This document shows, piece after piece, positions 1 through 9,781 of a stretch of 64,000 bases of DNA. The stretch is from positions 294,569,076 to 294,633,075 of the forward strand of contig CM054060.1 in the NCBI GenBank assembly GCA_028641055.1. Reading direction: 5' to 3'. Both the position numbers and the translations under genes were made by a program. The notes beneath the pieces were generated by a model that was given only the letters and a program-made list of their open reading frames with translations, was not told the DNA's origin and ran no database searches. This stretch comes from Alopecurus myosuroides (Eukaryota; Streptophyta; Magnoliopsida; Poales; Poaceae). The first letter of the stretch is position 1; every line of letters starts with the position of its first letter.

Positions 1-135
1 GCTGAGAGAGGGGGAGGGAGAGAGGGAGTGCGAGAACTGCGGCGAGGGGGAGCGGTCCGCCATGACCGCCGGGGAGGGTGGACGCCGGCCCCGGAGTGGG
101 GAGCGGCGGGTGCGCGAGAGAGGTGAGCCTGAATC
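1..135 (+). other. GC-rich segment, possible first-exon remnant
   Basis: This stretch is very GC-rich, unlike the AT-rich DNA after it. A short reading frame opens with ATG at about 63 and runs to a GTGAGC at about 123 that would fit a splice donor. The encoded residues are arginine- and glycine-rich and I recognise no domain. It could be the edge of a gene lying to the left of the window, or a CpG-rich leader from a decayed element. Very uncertain. Confidence 0.15.
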
Positions 136-820
136 GCTCACTCCTTCTCTTCAGTGAATCCAACCAGCCCCTCAGCCGTACCGTGTCGAATTCTGGGATA
201 GTATAAAGAAAATAATGCGCAATTTGTTATTTATCTTGTCATAATAAGTCTGTATGCTCATCGCCAGTTACACGTATCATCATGGAATGTAATTTTCTGG
301 AACAGATGGGTTTTCCAATTTAATATCTGGAGTTTTTTTTTTTCTGTTTCATTCACTCTTACGTTTTTCGAAGAGTGTCGAAAATATTTTTAGACAGGTG
401 TATAACTTCATATGTTGTCTGTTCAAAGCTTCAGAATTCGGAGTGTTTGATATTTTATCTATTACTTAGGGGTATAAATTCCACACCTTGCCTGTTCCAG
501 TGAAAATTTGGTAAATAGTTGAAGTTCGTTTTTTGCGAGAAACAGAGTGTACTTCATGCATCAACGAAAAGCAGAACCCAGACCGGTCATTTAACATAGT
601 TTTGCTGAAGTGTTTGGACACAGATTGATCTATTGTTCTGTGTATTTCATTCATCGAAACACCCCAACAAATTGTAAGCGTTTGAGCACAGACTGATGCA
701 TTTTCTTGTGCCATTTCACATAGTTCTGCTATTTTTTCTAGAACAACATAGTTTTGCTGCTCGAGAGGAAAAGCCCAAGTGGGCGGAAAGGCATGGTCTT
801 AGCGATACCCCTGGAATCAG
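136..820. other. No gene seen; upstream flank of RNA locus copy 1
   Basis: No convincing coding region. Parts of this flank resemble each other and the flank of the second RNA locus: phrases such as GTGTTTGGACACAGATTGAT near 611 and TTTCACATAGTT near 713 recur near 2952 and 3003. This shows that the duplication that produced the two RNA loci included flanking DNA. Confidence 0.5.
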
Positions 821-826
821 CATGAA

Positions 827-920
827 TGGGCCAGCCCAATCACGGAGGGTTAGCGGGAAGGAGGCAGAAACTAGCGAAAGATAGTACCACCTCGGAAGCT
901 TACGAAGACCAACACTTAAA
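827..920 (+). promoter_or_regulatory. snRNA-type promoter of RNA locus copy 1
   Basis: Three elements stand in the order known from monocot snRNA genes. GGGCCAGCCCAAT at about 828-840 resembles the monocot-specific RGCCCR element. TACCACCTCG at 885-894 resembles the plant upstream sequence element, whose usual form is RTCCCACATCG. CTTAAA at 915-920 stands where a TATA box would be. The gap from the upstream element to the TATA-like box is about 20 bp, nearer the short Pol III spacing than the longer Pol II spacing of plant snRNA genes. The upstream-element match is degenerate, so this is inference supported by the same layout in copy 2. Confidence 0.5.
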
Positions 921-937
921 CCTGGTTGATGAAGTCT

Positions 938-1073
938 GACCTGTGGGCCAGAGCGTGATTAACAGCTCAGATCACACCGGTTGGCCTGCTTCTACTGCTG
1001 CAGATGATCGTTCCTGTTTAGCTCTGCTGATCAGGGTGGCCCACAGGTTGTCTGACAGGTAAAATCATCCTTT
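938..1073 (+). ncRNA. Unrecognised structured small RNA, copy 1 (Pol III type-3-like)
   Basis: A candidate RNA of about 135 nt. The 12-nt ACCTGTGGGCCA at 939-950 pairs perfectly with TGGCCCACAGGT at 1037-1048, closing the molecule. Inside, AGAGC (949-953) can pair with GCTCT (1021-1025), leaving a bulge on the 3' side. A competing small hairpin GAGC/GCTC (951-954 with 964-967) is also possible. The T-run at 1071 follows the 3' tail. No U6, U3, 7SL, MRP, U6atac or telomerase RNA signature is present, and the telomere template is absent. The layout (terminal stem, internal loop, short tail before a T-run) recalls Y or stem-bulge RNAs, but no homology to them is claimed. The start is inferred from the start of the stem. 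Confidence 0.45.
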
Positions 1074-1079
1074 TTTTTT
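1071..1079 (+). terminator. T-run, probable Pol III terminator of copy 1
   Basis: Nine T residues lie 22 nt downstream of the closing stem. Copy 2 has a T5 run at the matching place, which supports a terminator role. Confidence 0.45.
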
Positions 1080-1139
1080 GTCTCTTGATGCCTAGCTCTC
1101 ACCCAATGACCCGTAGTACTGACAATACATTGCCTTGTA

Positions 1140-1242
1140 CTCCCTCCGTTCCATATTAGATGACTTTGAATTGAGTGTATCTAGACATATTTTAGTGCTA
1201 GATACGTCCATTCTAAAGTCATCTAATACGGAACGGAGGGAG
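1140..1242. mobile_element. Stowaway MITE
   Basis: A 103-bp palindromic element flanked by TA on both sides (1138-1139 and 1243-1244). The left terminus reads CTCCCTCCGTTCC and the right end is its inverse, with nearly the whole element self-complementary. This is the form of grass Stowaway (Tc1/mariner-derived) MITEs. Confidence 0.9.
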
Positions 1243-1478
1243 TATTGTAGGTGTGCCTGGCTACGTTGCTAAATAACTAATCTGATAATAATGCTGAAGA
1301 AGCGAAATCATATTATACTGTCTCTCGGTAATCACTCGAGTTGTTTTCTGCATAGCTGCATTTTGCATGGTCATGCTTTGAAAGAACAGGAAGATTAAAG
1401 CCATTAATTAAGAAATATCAGTGAACCAATGTCTGCTCACTTTGTCCAAACCAATATCTCATATAGTGGATGCCCTGT

Positions 1479-1632
1479 GGCAAGTGTATCATTTTTTTTA
1501 ATAAAGAGGCAAGTGTATCACGAGAGTTCAGAATGGTCGTATCTACTTCGCTGAAAAGAACACTCATTATAAAAATGCAGGCAAGTGTATCATTTTTAAA
1601 AAAAATAAAGAGGCAAGTGTATCACGAGAGTT
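1479..1632. repeat. Direct repeat of about 50 bp
   Basis: Two copies of a unit that starts GGCAAGTGTATCA and ends with AAGAGGCAAGTGTATCACGA plus a few bases lie at about 1479-1528 and 1580-1632. Each unit itself contains the AAGTGTATCA motif twice. A smaller repeat of TCTTTCCCATAGTGG lies at about 1722-1760. No gene is associated. Confidence 0.6.
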
Positions 1633-1699
1633 TCATCTGCATAAAAGGAAGCTATCATATCCTTGTATTCTTTGCACGTGGTTGTTATCGAATTTGTCA

Positions 1700-2770
1700 A
1701 CTACATCCTTCTCCCTGACCGGTCTTTCCCATAGTGGAAGAATAGACCAATCTTTCCCATAGTGGGAGACTTTATTTGGTTGCCAATTATGCTGAGAAAT
1801 CTGTGTTTTGGCATAGTTTCATCCAGTTCTAACATAAGTAACCGATAAAACAACTGAAATCGGAAAGGTTGATTGTGCTTACCGAGTTTATTATATATAT
1901 ATGGAAACATGCATTTTACTCTAGTTTCCAATTCTTGTACAGTTTTGATTGTTTAATTCTTGATAGTGCCAATCGTGTGCTATAAAGATATTTCTTCGTG
2001 CTATAACTGACTTCTATTGTATCATAAGGCAAATCAACAATCTGAAACCTGCAAAAGATATGCTCAGTTTGGCCACCGTATCTTGTCTGTTTTGAACTGT
2101 TATACCTCTGCAGTACTCGGTTTAATGTTAAGAACATGCACCGTTCAATGTGATGCAGTACTTCAAGCTGCAAAGCCAAGCATGTAAACAGAAGCTCATT
2201 GTCTTGGTTACATATTGTTACCCAGACCATGGTGCGGTGTGATAGGATCGGTTCCAATTTTAATTTGACAGCTGACAGTTACGTATGCTGAACTTATATC
2301 CTTCACATTTTCGGTTCATTCTATACTTAGTTTCTTCTTCTTTTTTTGCGACGGAACAACATCATTAGTGTACTCGTTATGCAATTCTCAATACTGTTGT
2401 ATCAAAATAGCCGACACTAGCAATATTCTATGACTAGGTATATCGGTATATCTTATTAAAACGCTCACTATTTGGCGATTTGTTCAACTACTTTCAGGTA
2501 CCGATGAAGCCAATGATAGATTTTTTTTTTCAATTGTTACGACAAGAACACCGAGTAGACTCACTTTCTACTGGTATCATCAAAGAAATTTGAAAGGCAC
2601 ACAAGACTAGTTGAAAACAGAAACACAGCATATCACTGGCAGACTGGTTTCTGAATTTTCCGGGCAATTCAGATATTGAGGCATTTTGGCTCAGCAGGTT
2701 TTGGTGAACATGTTGAATTCTAAGAATGTCTCGATACAAAAAACATGCACGCACTGTTAATAAATCTAAT
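1700..2770. other. No gene seen
   Basis: AT-rich intergenic DNA between the two RNA loci. Open frames here are short and show no domain or codon pattern that I would defend. Confidence 0.5.
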
Positions 2771-2774
2771 ACTA

Positions 2775-2855
2775 CCTCCGGTCCGTGTAAGATTATAATG
2801 TAACACGTACAACTGAAAAGTATAAGTCCCGACGTTTTTTCCGGAACGGAGGGAG
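2775..2855. mobile_element. Degenerate Stowaway MITE
   Basis: About 80 bp between TA dinucleotides, starting CCTCCGGTCCGTG and ending CCGGAACGGAGGGAG. The termini match the Stowaway pattern, with decay in the left end and in the internal palindrome. Confidence 0.65.
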
Positions 2856-3104
2856 TACCCTGTATTTTCAAAGCATCCAATTCCGGAGCGTTTTGGCGTC
2901 CGAAATGTTTTTCTCCCCAGAATGTATCACATAGTGCGTTTCATTCTTTGAAGTGTTTGAACACAGATTGATGCCATGTTCTCGTGTGTGGTTGAAGTAA
3001 CGTTTCACATAGTTTTGTTGTTCCAGAGGACACCAAACGGTGATTTGCGAAAGCAAAGCCATGGTCATAGAAAAGAAAATCTTGGGCTTTCTATTCAGGC
3101 TGAA

Positions 3105-3250
3105 GGGGCCGGCCCAATACGAAGTGTGCTTATCTCGCGCAGCTGAGCAAAATCACGCAACGCAGGGTTAGCGACGGGAGGGATGGCAGCAGAACCTAGG
3201 AAGATTAGTACCACCTCGGAAGTTCGCAGGGAGGAACACCAGCTTAAATA
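3105..3250 (+). promoter_or_regulatory. snRNA-type promoter of RNA locus copy 2
   Basis: GGGGCCGGCCCAATAC at about 3105-3120 is a GGCCCA-type monocot element. TACCACCTCG at 3209-3218 is identical to the upstream element of copy 1. TTAAATA at 3244-3250 is a good TATA-like box. The upstream element and the TATA box are 25 bp apart, the spacing typical of plant Pol III snRNA genes. The closing stem of the RNA begins about 25 bp after the TATA box, where transcription would start. Confidence 0.6.
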
Positions 3251-3274
3251 GCGGAGCTCAGTGACTGATAGCAC

Positions 3275-3411
3275 GACCTGTGGGCCAGAGCGTGATTAAC
3301 TGCTCAGTTTACACCTGTTGGTGTGGTCTACGGCTGTAGAGGATCGTTCCTCTTCAGCTCTGCTGACCAGGGTGGCCCACAGGTTGTCTGACAGGCAGCT
3401 CTAATCTTTTT
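3275..3411 (+). ncRNA. Unrecognised structured small RNA, copy 2 (Pol III type-3-like)
   Basis: Second copy of the candidate RNA, about 135 nt. The 12-bp closing stem is identical to copy 1: ACCTGTGGGCCA at 3276-3287 with TGGCCCACAGGT at 3373-3384. The spans from first to last stem base are 109 nt here and 110 nt in copy 1. The inner AGAGC/GCTCT pair and the 3' bulge are kept, while the distal loop has diverged. That loop can form its own hairpins: ACACC/GGTGT at 3311-3324, CTAC/GTAG near 3328-3339, and AGAGGA/TCCTCT near 3338-3353. Kept stems, kept promoter and variable loops suggest selection on an RNA, but two copies cannot prove it. The family is not recognised. Confidence 0.5.
3407..3411 (+). 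terminator. T5 run, probable Pol III terminator of copy 2
   Basis: TTTTT lies 23 nt after the end of the closing stem, matching the position of the longer T-run in copy 1. Confidence 0.45.
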
Positions 3412-3806
3412 GCTTTCAACCCATTTTTTGATATCTTGAAAAACTCCAGTTTGTTTCCAGGGTCTAGGTTTTTTAGAGAGCCCACACTTTGAAGACACAA
3501 TTAATGATTTTATTGCCTGTCAATCCGACTATTTTGCTGATGACTCGTTCAGATTCTTGGGTTTCGCTGTTGCCAACTTCTTCTAGTTGACAGAATTGGA
3601 AATTGTATCCCAGTTTGTTTTTGTTTTTGTTTTTAAACTAAAATACTTTTGAACCAGCTGTACCGTGGGCGTTCTGATATGAAGGCAAACGGCCATCACG
3701 TTTTGCATTCTCACAAAAATTTGACCTTCCTCGACCGCTCAACCCCTGGTTTCGTATGACTCGGTTAGGCTTTTTGGTTAAAAACAAGGACCCCCAAAAC
3801 CAACAT
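3412..3806. other. No gene seen; left flank of the LINE insertion
   Basis: Unique-looking sequence with no supported gene. It ends in AAAACCAACAT (3796-3806), which reappears directly after the LINE poly(A) tail. Confidence 0.5.
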
Positions 3807-3807
3807 A

Positions 3808-4535
3808 GCTGGGAAAATTGGAGAAGTTGTTCAGATTGACGCTGACTCAAAGGGCTATGCTTGGGGAAATTGCCTGCGTGCCCGAGTGTGGATTATGGTT
3901 GATGAACCTTTGCTCAGGTGGGTAAACCTGGAGTCGTCGAAGACCAAGACAAAAGAGTACTTCGAAGTACAGTACGAGAATCTCCCGTACTTCTGTTTTT
4001 CGTGTGGGAAACTTGGACATGCTGAATTGCTATGCACTGAACCAGCAGGGAGAGATGAACTGGGCCGGCCTCCATACCCTGAAACATTACGGTTTAGCTA
4101 CTCTAAAAACAAGTGGAGTGGAGGGGACGGTGCGGCACACACGTACAAGAGTAATGCAGGGGATGAGAAGGATGTTGAGCCAGGTGCGGAGGTCACCTCA
4201 CCGGCTAAGAACCAACCACCAAAGTTTAGGAACCCACCATACGTTTTCAATTCTCGGGGGGGAGGGGGGGCTTTGGAGGGAGAGGTAGTCAGAACAAGGG
4301 TCGCGGCAATGTGTTTCGTCGCGTTGATCTTGACAAGGAGGTGGCACAGCAGGTGCCAAAGAAAGATGTCTTGATGCTAGTTGATCAGGAAACGCTAAAC
4401 AAGAAAAGAGTGAATGAGGAGACGGCGTCTACTGGATCGAACAATGACAGTAGAGGGTCAAAGAAGAAGAAGGCTGGTGAGGATACAGCTGCTGATGAGG
4501 CGGAGGCTGCGATGCAGCCCCGCCGGGAGCAATGA
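3808..4535 (+). pseudogene. LINE ORF1, 5'-truncated and frameshifted
   Basis: RNA-binding protein of the LINE. The visible frame starts inside the N-terminal domain (DUF4283-like, residues IGEVVQID then WIMVDEPLLRW) and runs into a CCHC knuckle near 3990-4035 (CFSCGKLGHAELLC). A frameshift lies in the G-rich tract at about 4253-4270. After it, the basic and acidic C-terminal tail continues in another frame to a TGA at 4533-4535. That stop overlaps the ORF2 start by four bases (ATGA). The start codon and N-terminus were lost in the 5' truncation. Confidence 0.85.
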
Positions 4536-7500
4536 GTTGCAATATTTGGAACTGTCGGGGGCTTGGGAACCCTGCGACAGTTCAAGAACTTCGTGATTTG
4601 GCGAGGTTAGAAGCGCCCGCGATTGTATTTTTGTGTGAGACAAAGATACATGGAGACCGTGTTCGAGCCTTAAAAGACCAGTTGGGTTTTGAGGGGTGCA
4701 TCGCTGTTGACAGTAACGGATTGAGTGGGGGTTTAGCCCTGTTTTGGTCGAGGGAGGTGGAGGTGACGCTCAAGACTTTCTCGGACCAACATATTGATGT
4801 GGGTGTGTGTAATGTCGGTGGGGACAGAAAAACATGGCGCTTCACGGGATTCTATGCGAAGGCCAAAAGAAGTGAGAGACACCGAAGTTGGACATTGTTG
4901 CGATGGTTACGCTCATAGTGTGATGATCCATGGCTTTGTGGTGGAGACTTCAACGAAATCTTACACGGTTCTGAACACTTTGGGACAAGTGCTCGCCAAG
5001 AATGGCAAATGGAAGGTTTTCGGGAAGCAGTTGATTCTTGTGGCTTCGCCGACATGGGGTTCCAAGGGATCCCGTATACTTGGGATAACATGCAGGAGGG
5101 GGAGGCAAATGTCAAAGTCAGACTTGACAGGTTCTTAGCCGATCCAAAAATGTTGGCCCTGTACAATGGGAGTTTTGTAAAGCATATCCCAACTCCTCGG
5201 TCTGACCATTGTATGCTCGTTGCAAAATTGAGAAGATTGGTGGATCCGGTAGGGGGTGAGCAAAAAAGTTTCAAGTATGAAGATGCCTGGCTACGTGAGG
5301 AATCGCACGGGAAGGCGATCTTGGAGGGTTGGAGTGCTGGCTCGGGTGAGCTAGGTTTGCTGGGGATAAATGATGCCCTAATGCACATGCAGGTCCACTT
5401 AACAGATTGGAAGAAGAGGAAATTCGGGGATGTAAAAAGGAAAATCCGAAAGCTAAGGAAGGAGTATGGGGAGGAGAAATCCAACTCGTTATTTCGTGGA
5501 CCTTCAAGGCGGGAGAAGGAGATAGCAAGGCAGCTAGCTGAACTTCTCGAGAGAGAAGAAGTTATGGCAAGGCAACGTTCGAGAGTGGATTGGCTAAAGG
5601 CAGGCGACCGCAATACAAAATTCTTCCACGCGCGAGCTTCGGCTCGAAAAAGCCAAAACCGAATCACTGTGTTGCAATCTGCAGATGGTACACTTTGCGA
5701 GAGTAAAGAGGAGGCACAGTGTGAGGTGCAAAATTTCTATTCTGATTTGTATACGGCTCAGGAAGGAACGGATACGCACCTGGTGTTACATCATGTACAG
5801 CGGAAGGTATCAGATGCTATGAATGAGCAGCTGCTACGTCCGTTCAAAGCTGAGGAAGTCAGATCGGCTCTCTTCTCGATGGGAGCCTCGAAGGCGCCGG
5901 GTGCCGATGGTTTCAATGCAGGATTCTACCAAAAACATTGGAGTGTTATTGGTGAGGATGTCACAAAGGCGGTGTTGGGTTTTCTGAATGGCGGATTAAT
6001 GCCCAGTGTGATAAACAAGACAGTTATTGTTCTCATCCCTAAGGTGAAAAATCCACAAAATATTACACAGTATAGACCCATTTCTCTTTGCAATGTCATC
6101 TATAAGATATGCTCAAAAATTCTCGCTAACCGTTTGAGAGAGATGCTAGATGAGATCATTGCAGAAGAGCAAAGTGCCTTCGTTCCAGGAAGTCTTATCA
6201 CAGATAATGTGATTACGGCCTATGAGTGCATTCACTCGATGAGGCGGAGAAAAGGAAAGCAAGGATGGTGTGCTGTGAAAATAGATATGATGAAGGCATA
6301 TGACCGAGTGGAGTGGTCATATCTGCAGGGGATAATGCAACAACTTGGCTTTGATGAGGTATGGATTTCCCTTGTTATGAGGTGTGTCTCCACTGTTAGC
6401 TTCCAGGTCAAAGTGAATGGAGAGCTGTTGCCAGAGTTTATTCCATCACGGGGGATTAGACAAGGGGACCCTATATCCCCTTACCTTTTTCTTCTTTGCG
6501 GAGAGGGTTTCTCCTCCATGTTACAGAACTACGATGGAGGGTGGATTGATAGGGGTTTCAGAGTGAGCACTCGGGCACCGTGGATTTCCCACTTACTTTT
6601 TGCTGACGACTGCTTAATTTTCATGAAAGCAGACTCCAGGAGTGCGTCACGGTTAAATAATATCCTTCATGATTACAGTATTGGCTCTGGACAATGTGCC
6701 AACAAACAGAAGAGTTCTATCTTTTTCAGTCCCAATTGTGGAGCCGCGATAAGGAGAGGGGTACGGAATATCACTCGGATATTCCGGGAGGCCCTATCTG
6801 AGAAGTATCTTGGTATGCCAACTGCTAATGGAAGAGTTACAGAAGGACAACTCATCCATATATACGAAAGAGCGAGATCAAAGGTACAGGGGTGGTGTGA
6901 GAAAATGTTGTCATGTGCAGCGAAGGAGGTCCTCTTAAAATCAGTGGTCCAAGCCCTACCGACCTATTCTATGAGTTGTTTCAAACTCACAAAAGGTATT
7001 TGCAAAAAGATTACGACAATTATGTCACAATACTGGTGGGCTGGTTCTCTTGATAAACGAGGTATGCACTGGCAAAGTTGGGAAAAATGGCAGTTTCCAA
7101 GGATCATGGTGGCTTAGGGTTTCGTGATTTGGACTTGTTCAATGATACGATGCTCGCTAAGAAAGCATGGAGGTTGTTGATCAAACCAGATAGCTTATGT
7201 GCGAGAGTGTTGAAGGGTCGTTATTTCCACGACGGTGACATTCTCACAGCAGCTTGCCCTTCAGGGGCTTCACCCATTTGGCGTGCGATTATCAAAGGAC
7301 GAGAGGTTTTGAAGCAGGGTCTAATCCGGCGTGTTGGCAATGGAAAGACCACTGAAATCTGGCATGACAATTGGATTGATGGGACACGGTCAATGAAGAC
7401 CACGGGGAGGATTTCTGATAAACCCGTGCAACTCGTGGCTGATCTCATAGATACAGACACCGGGGCCTGGAAGGAGGAGCTGATCCGTGAGGTGTTCCTG

Positions 7501-8599
7501 CCTACGGATGCAGCAGCGATTGTTTGTATGCCGAGACCAAGGAGAGACAGTGATGATACTTGGGCTTGGGCGTGGGGAAAATCCGGTCTATACACTGTCA
7601 GATCGGCAATACCGAGAGCTAGCGGGAAGAAAATTCAGAGATGCAGATGTGGGAGCTAGCTCGTCGAGTAGCGATACAAAGTGGAAACAGCTTTGGAAAT
7701 TGAATGTGTTGCCAAAAATCCGAGTGTTTTGGTGGCGGGTCATGAAAAACCTACTGCCATGCTATACAGAATTGGCAAGAAGACACATTCGAGAACAGGC
7801 TGTTTGCCCGATGTGTGGTCATGGTCAGGAGGACCTATACCATAGTCTTATGACATGTGATCATGCCAGGTGTTTTTGGGAGGCGGCAGAGAGGACCTTT
7901 GCTCTCAAACTTCCCAAATTGCACCCACAAACTTGGACCATGGACCTGTTGGTTCCAGAAGTGGTGCCAAGGAGAGATGCTGAGCTACTGATTACGGTTA
8001 TGTGGTCAATTTGGCATAGCCGCAATAAATTCACCCACGGTGAAGAAAAGTTCCAACCACAGCGCTCAATGCAACTTATTGATGATATCGTTCGATCTTT
8101 GGAGGTGCCACCGAAGTCTAGTCCGATTAGTGTGCGGACGGTGGCTAGTTGGGCGCCACCTGATGCTCCATGGACAAAATTCAATACTGATGCTGCGGTT
8201 AGCGAGGTAGGCAGGAAGGGGAGTATTGGGATGGTGGCTCGGGATCATCAAGGGAGTTTTATTCTTGCTCGAGGTGAGTGCGTCAATGGCATCACCGATC
8301 CGGAGACGATGGAGTTGCTCGCGTGTAGGGAGGCGATGTTACTCGCAGCAGCAAGGGGTATCGGCCACCTGATCGTGGAGACGGACTGTCAGAACATCAA
8401 GAGATTATGGGACTCCTCTGCGGGGGAGAGAACGTCACATCTGCATATCCTTAATGAGATGAGATCCTTAGTGTCTAATTTCCAGGGTTTTAAGCTTCTT
8501 TATGTTAGCCGCAGTGCAAATTCAGTAGCCCATTGCATTGCTAAAGAAGCTATTGCTTCGAATAATGTTCTATCCTACGATGAATCCCTGGCTTTCTGA
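4532..8599 (+). pseudogene. LINE ORF2: endonuclease, reverse transcriptase, RNase H
   Basis: Polyprotein for target-primed reverse transcription. It starts at ATG 4532, overlapping the ORF1 stop. An apurinic-type endonuclease is visible at the N-terminus (NIWNCRGLG, then CETK). A reverse transcriptase covers roughly 5700-6700, with the catalytic FADD at 6599-6610. A cysteine/histidine region follows (CPMCGHG then CDHARCFW, about 7806-7880). A plant-type RNase H lies at about 8170-8560 (NTDAAVS, METDC-like VETDC). Breaks: TAG at 4916-4918 inside the endonuclease, a one-base shift at about 7075-7085 and another at about 7600. Catalytic residues of the RT are kept, so decay is probably moderate in age. 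Confidence 0.93.
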
Positions 8600-8686
8600 T
8601 TGCGCTTGTGCAATCAGAGAAGCTCCGAATTCCTGAATAAATACATATGGTTTGAGTTGTCAAAAAAAAAAAAAAAAAACCAACAT

Positions 8687-8959
8687 CTTTTTTGCACCCA
8701 CAAAGATTTATCAATCCCGAACCCAAACACAAGTTACTTTCCACGTCGCAGCCTGTTGTATCTGTCGGGGTCTAGATGAGAAAATAAAATCAATTGTACG
8801 AAAAAGGATGGCAATAGGACTATAGAAGATCAACATGTTTGCATCTTACTGTCAGAAACTCATTCATTACAGAAAAGAAAACGCAACTATCCTAAATTTG
8901 CTCCGGCCATTTTCTTCAGAAGCTTCTGACTAAGTAGAGAGATAAGTTGTCGCAGAAGA
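8687..8959. other. Right flank of the LINE; no separate gene
   Basis: Sequence after the target duplication. On the minus strand it is the region downstream of the TMA7-like relic, whose shifted frame reads on as far as 8887. No other gene is supported. Confidence 0.5.
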
Positions 8960-9615
8960 TCATTTTTTGCCGCTCTTCTTGAGGCTGTCGCCTCTGAGCG
9001 TGCTCCGTGCAACCTTGGCCTTAGCTCCTTGAGAGCCTTCTTATCCTCTTCCTTCTTCTCCAGGTCAGTCTGCATTCTGCAAACAAGAAGAGAAGACACA
9101 TGATCATCAATGCTGCAGCTTATTCTCTTGTATGTGATTAGTTTGAACTACTATCTCAATATTCGGAAACAAGGCAAGGTCTCATCTAAGATTATCAGTT
9201 TCATGTTTCAGAGTTCCTATTAAAGGGGGGTTAACTGAAGTATGCAGAGGATTTTTACGTCTGACTTGTTTCTAATCTCTCTTTACTTCATATCAGATAT
9301 CACATATGGTCAACAATGAAATTAGTGAGGACGTACTAAACGCGCAATGTATCGGCAAAGCAAAGCCCAGCAAAATTGTACCGCTGCTCTAATCCTTCGG
9401 GTACCAAAAAAAAACTATTGAACACGTCAGAGTCCGACTGTTCATAAGACGGAGACATTTTTGCTCGACAACTACAGTAATTAGAGATCATCTAACTTCC
9501 GAAGAAAAACAAAATTAGTAGGATACTGTATATATGTTTGTAGATTAGTAGTACGTACCTTGTCGTACTCTTTCTTCCGCACCTTGGGCGCCTTGAGTAG
9601 CTTCTCCGGCAGCAT
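8960..9615 (-). pseudogene. TMA7-like (translation machinery-associated protein 7) relic
   Basis: TMA7 is a very small basic eukaryotic protein that associates with ribosomes. Exon 1 is complement(9559..9615), from ATG through a KAPK and KKEYD block, ending at a GTACGT donor. Exon 2 starts after an AG at about 9070 and encodes the lysine-rich KKEEDKKALKEL core. Just past KALKELR one base is missing in an AGGCC run. Read in the shifted frame, the next codons give the expected C-terminal LKKSGKK followed by TGA at 8960-8962, while the actual frame runs on to 8887. The N-terminus is also unlike the usual glycine-rich start. I read it as a one-base-deleted pseudogene, or a recently broken allele. 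Identification rests on remembered family motifs. Confidence 0.6.
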
Positions 9616-9781
9616 GGCGGGCAATGAGATGGAGCGGCTATAAAAACAGACTCGTCGAACTGAACAAACAAGCTCTCCTCGATGTCGACGAGGACGATAT
9701 TATTGATATACGGCGGCAGCAGGCAGCTCAAGCCTTCTTTGAGCGCTGATAATCACAGCCAGATAGTCGAAATCTGGCATT

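Larger units (their letters stand above)
3807..8679 (+). mobile_element. 5'-truncated L1-type LINE with RNase H
   Basis: A non-LTR retrotransposon about 4.87 kb long, ending in 18 A residues (8662-8679). AAAACCAACAT precedes it at 3796-3806 and is found again at 8676-8686, where its first bases are shared with the poly(A). This is a target-site duplication of about 11 bp. The 5' end is lost: the first base already lies inside ORF1. The order is ORF1 with a zinc knuckle, then ORF2 with endonuclease, reverse transcriptase, zinc-binding region and RNase H, as in plant L1-clade LINEs. One nonsense codon and at least three frameshifts make it inactive. Confidence 0.93.

Noticed and set aside
938..1073. 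RNA locus as a telomerase RNA gene
   Set aside because: Plant telomerase RNAs share the USE/TATA promoter, but no template for the TTTAGGG repeat is present in either copy, and the RNA is too short.
938..1073. RNA locus as a microRNA precursor
   Set aside because: The perfect stem is only 12 bp with a loop of about 85 nt that branches; no 21-nt duplex can be formed, and the promoter looks like an snRNA promoter.
938..3411. RNA locus as an H/ACA snoRNA
   Set aside because: An ANANNA-like hexamer and a late ACA can be found, but the two-hairpin fold does not fit; the strongest stem spans the supposed hinge.
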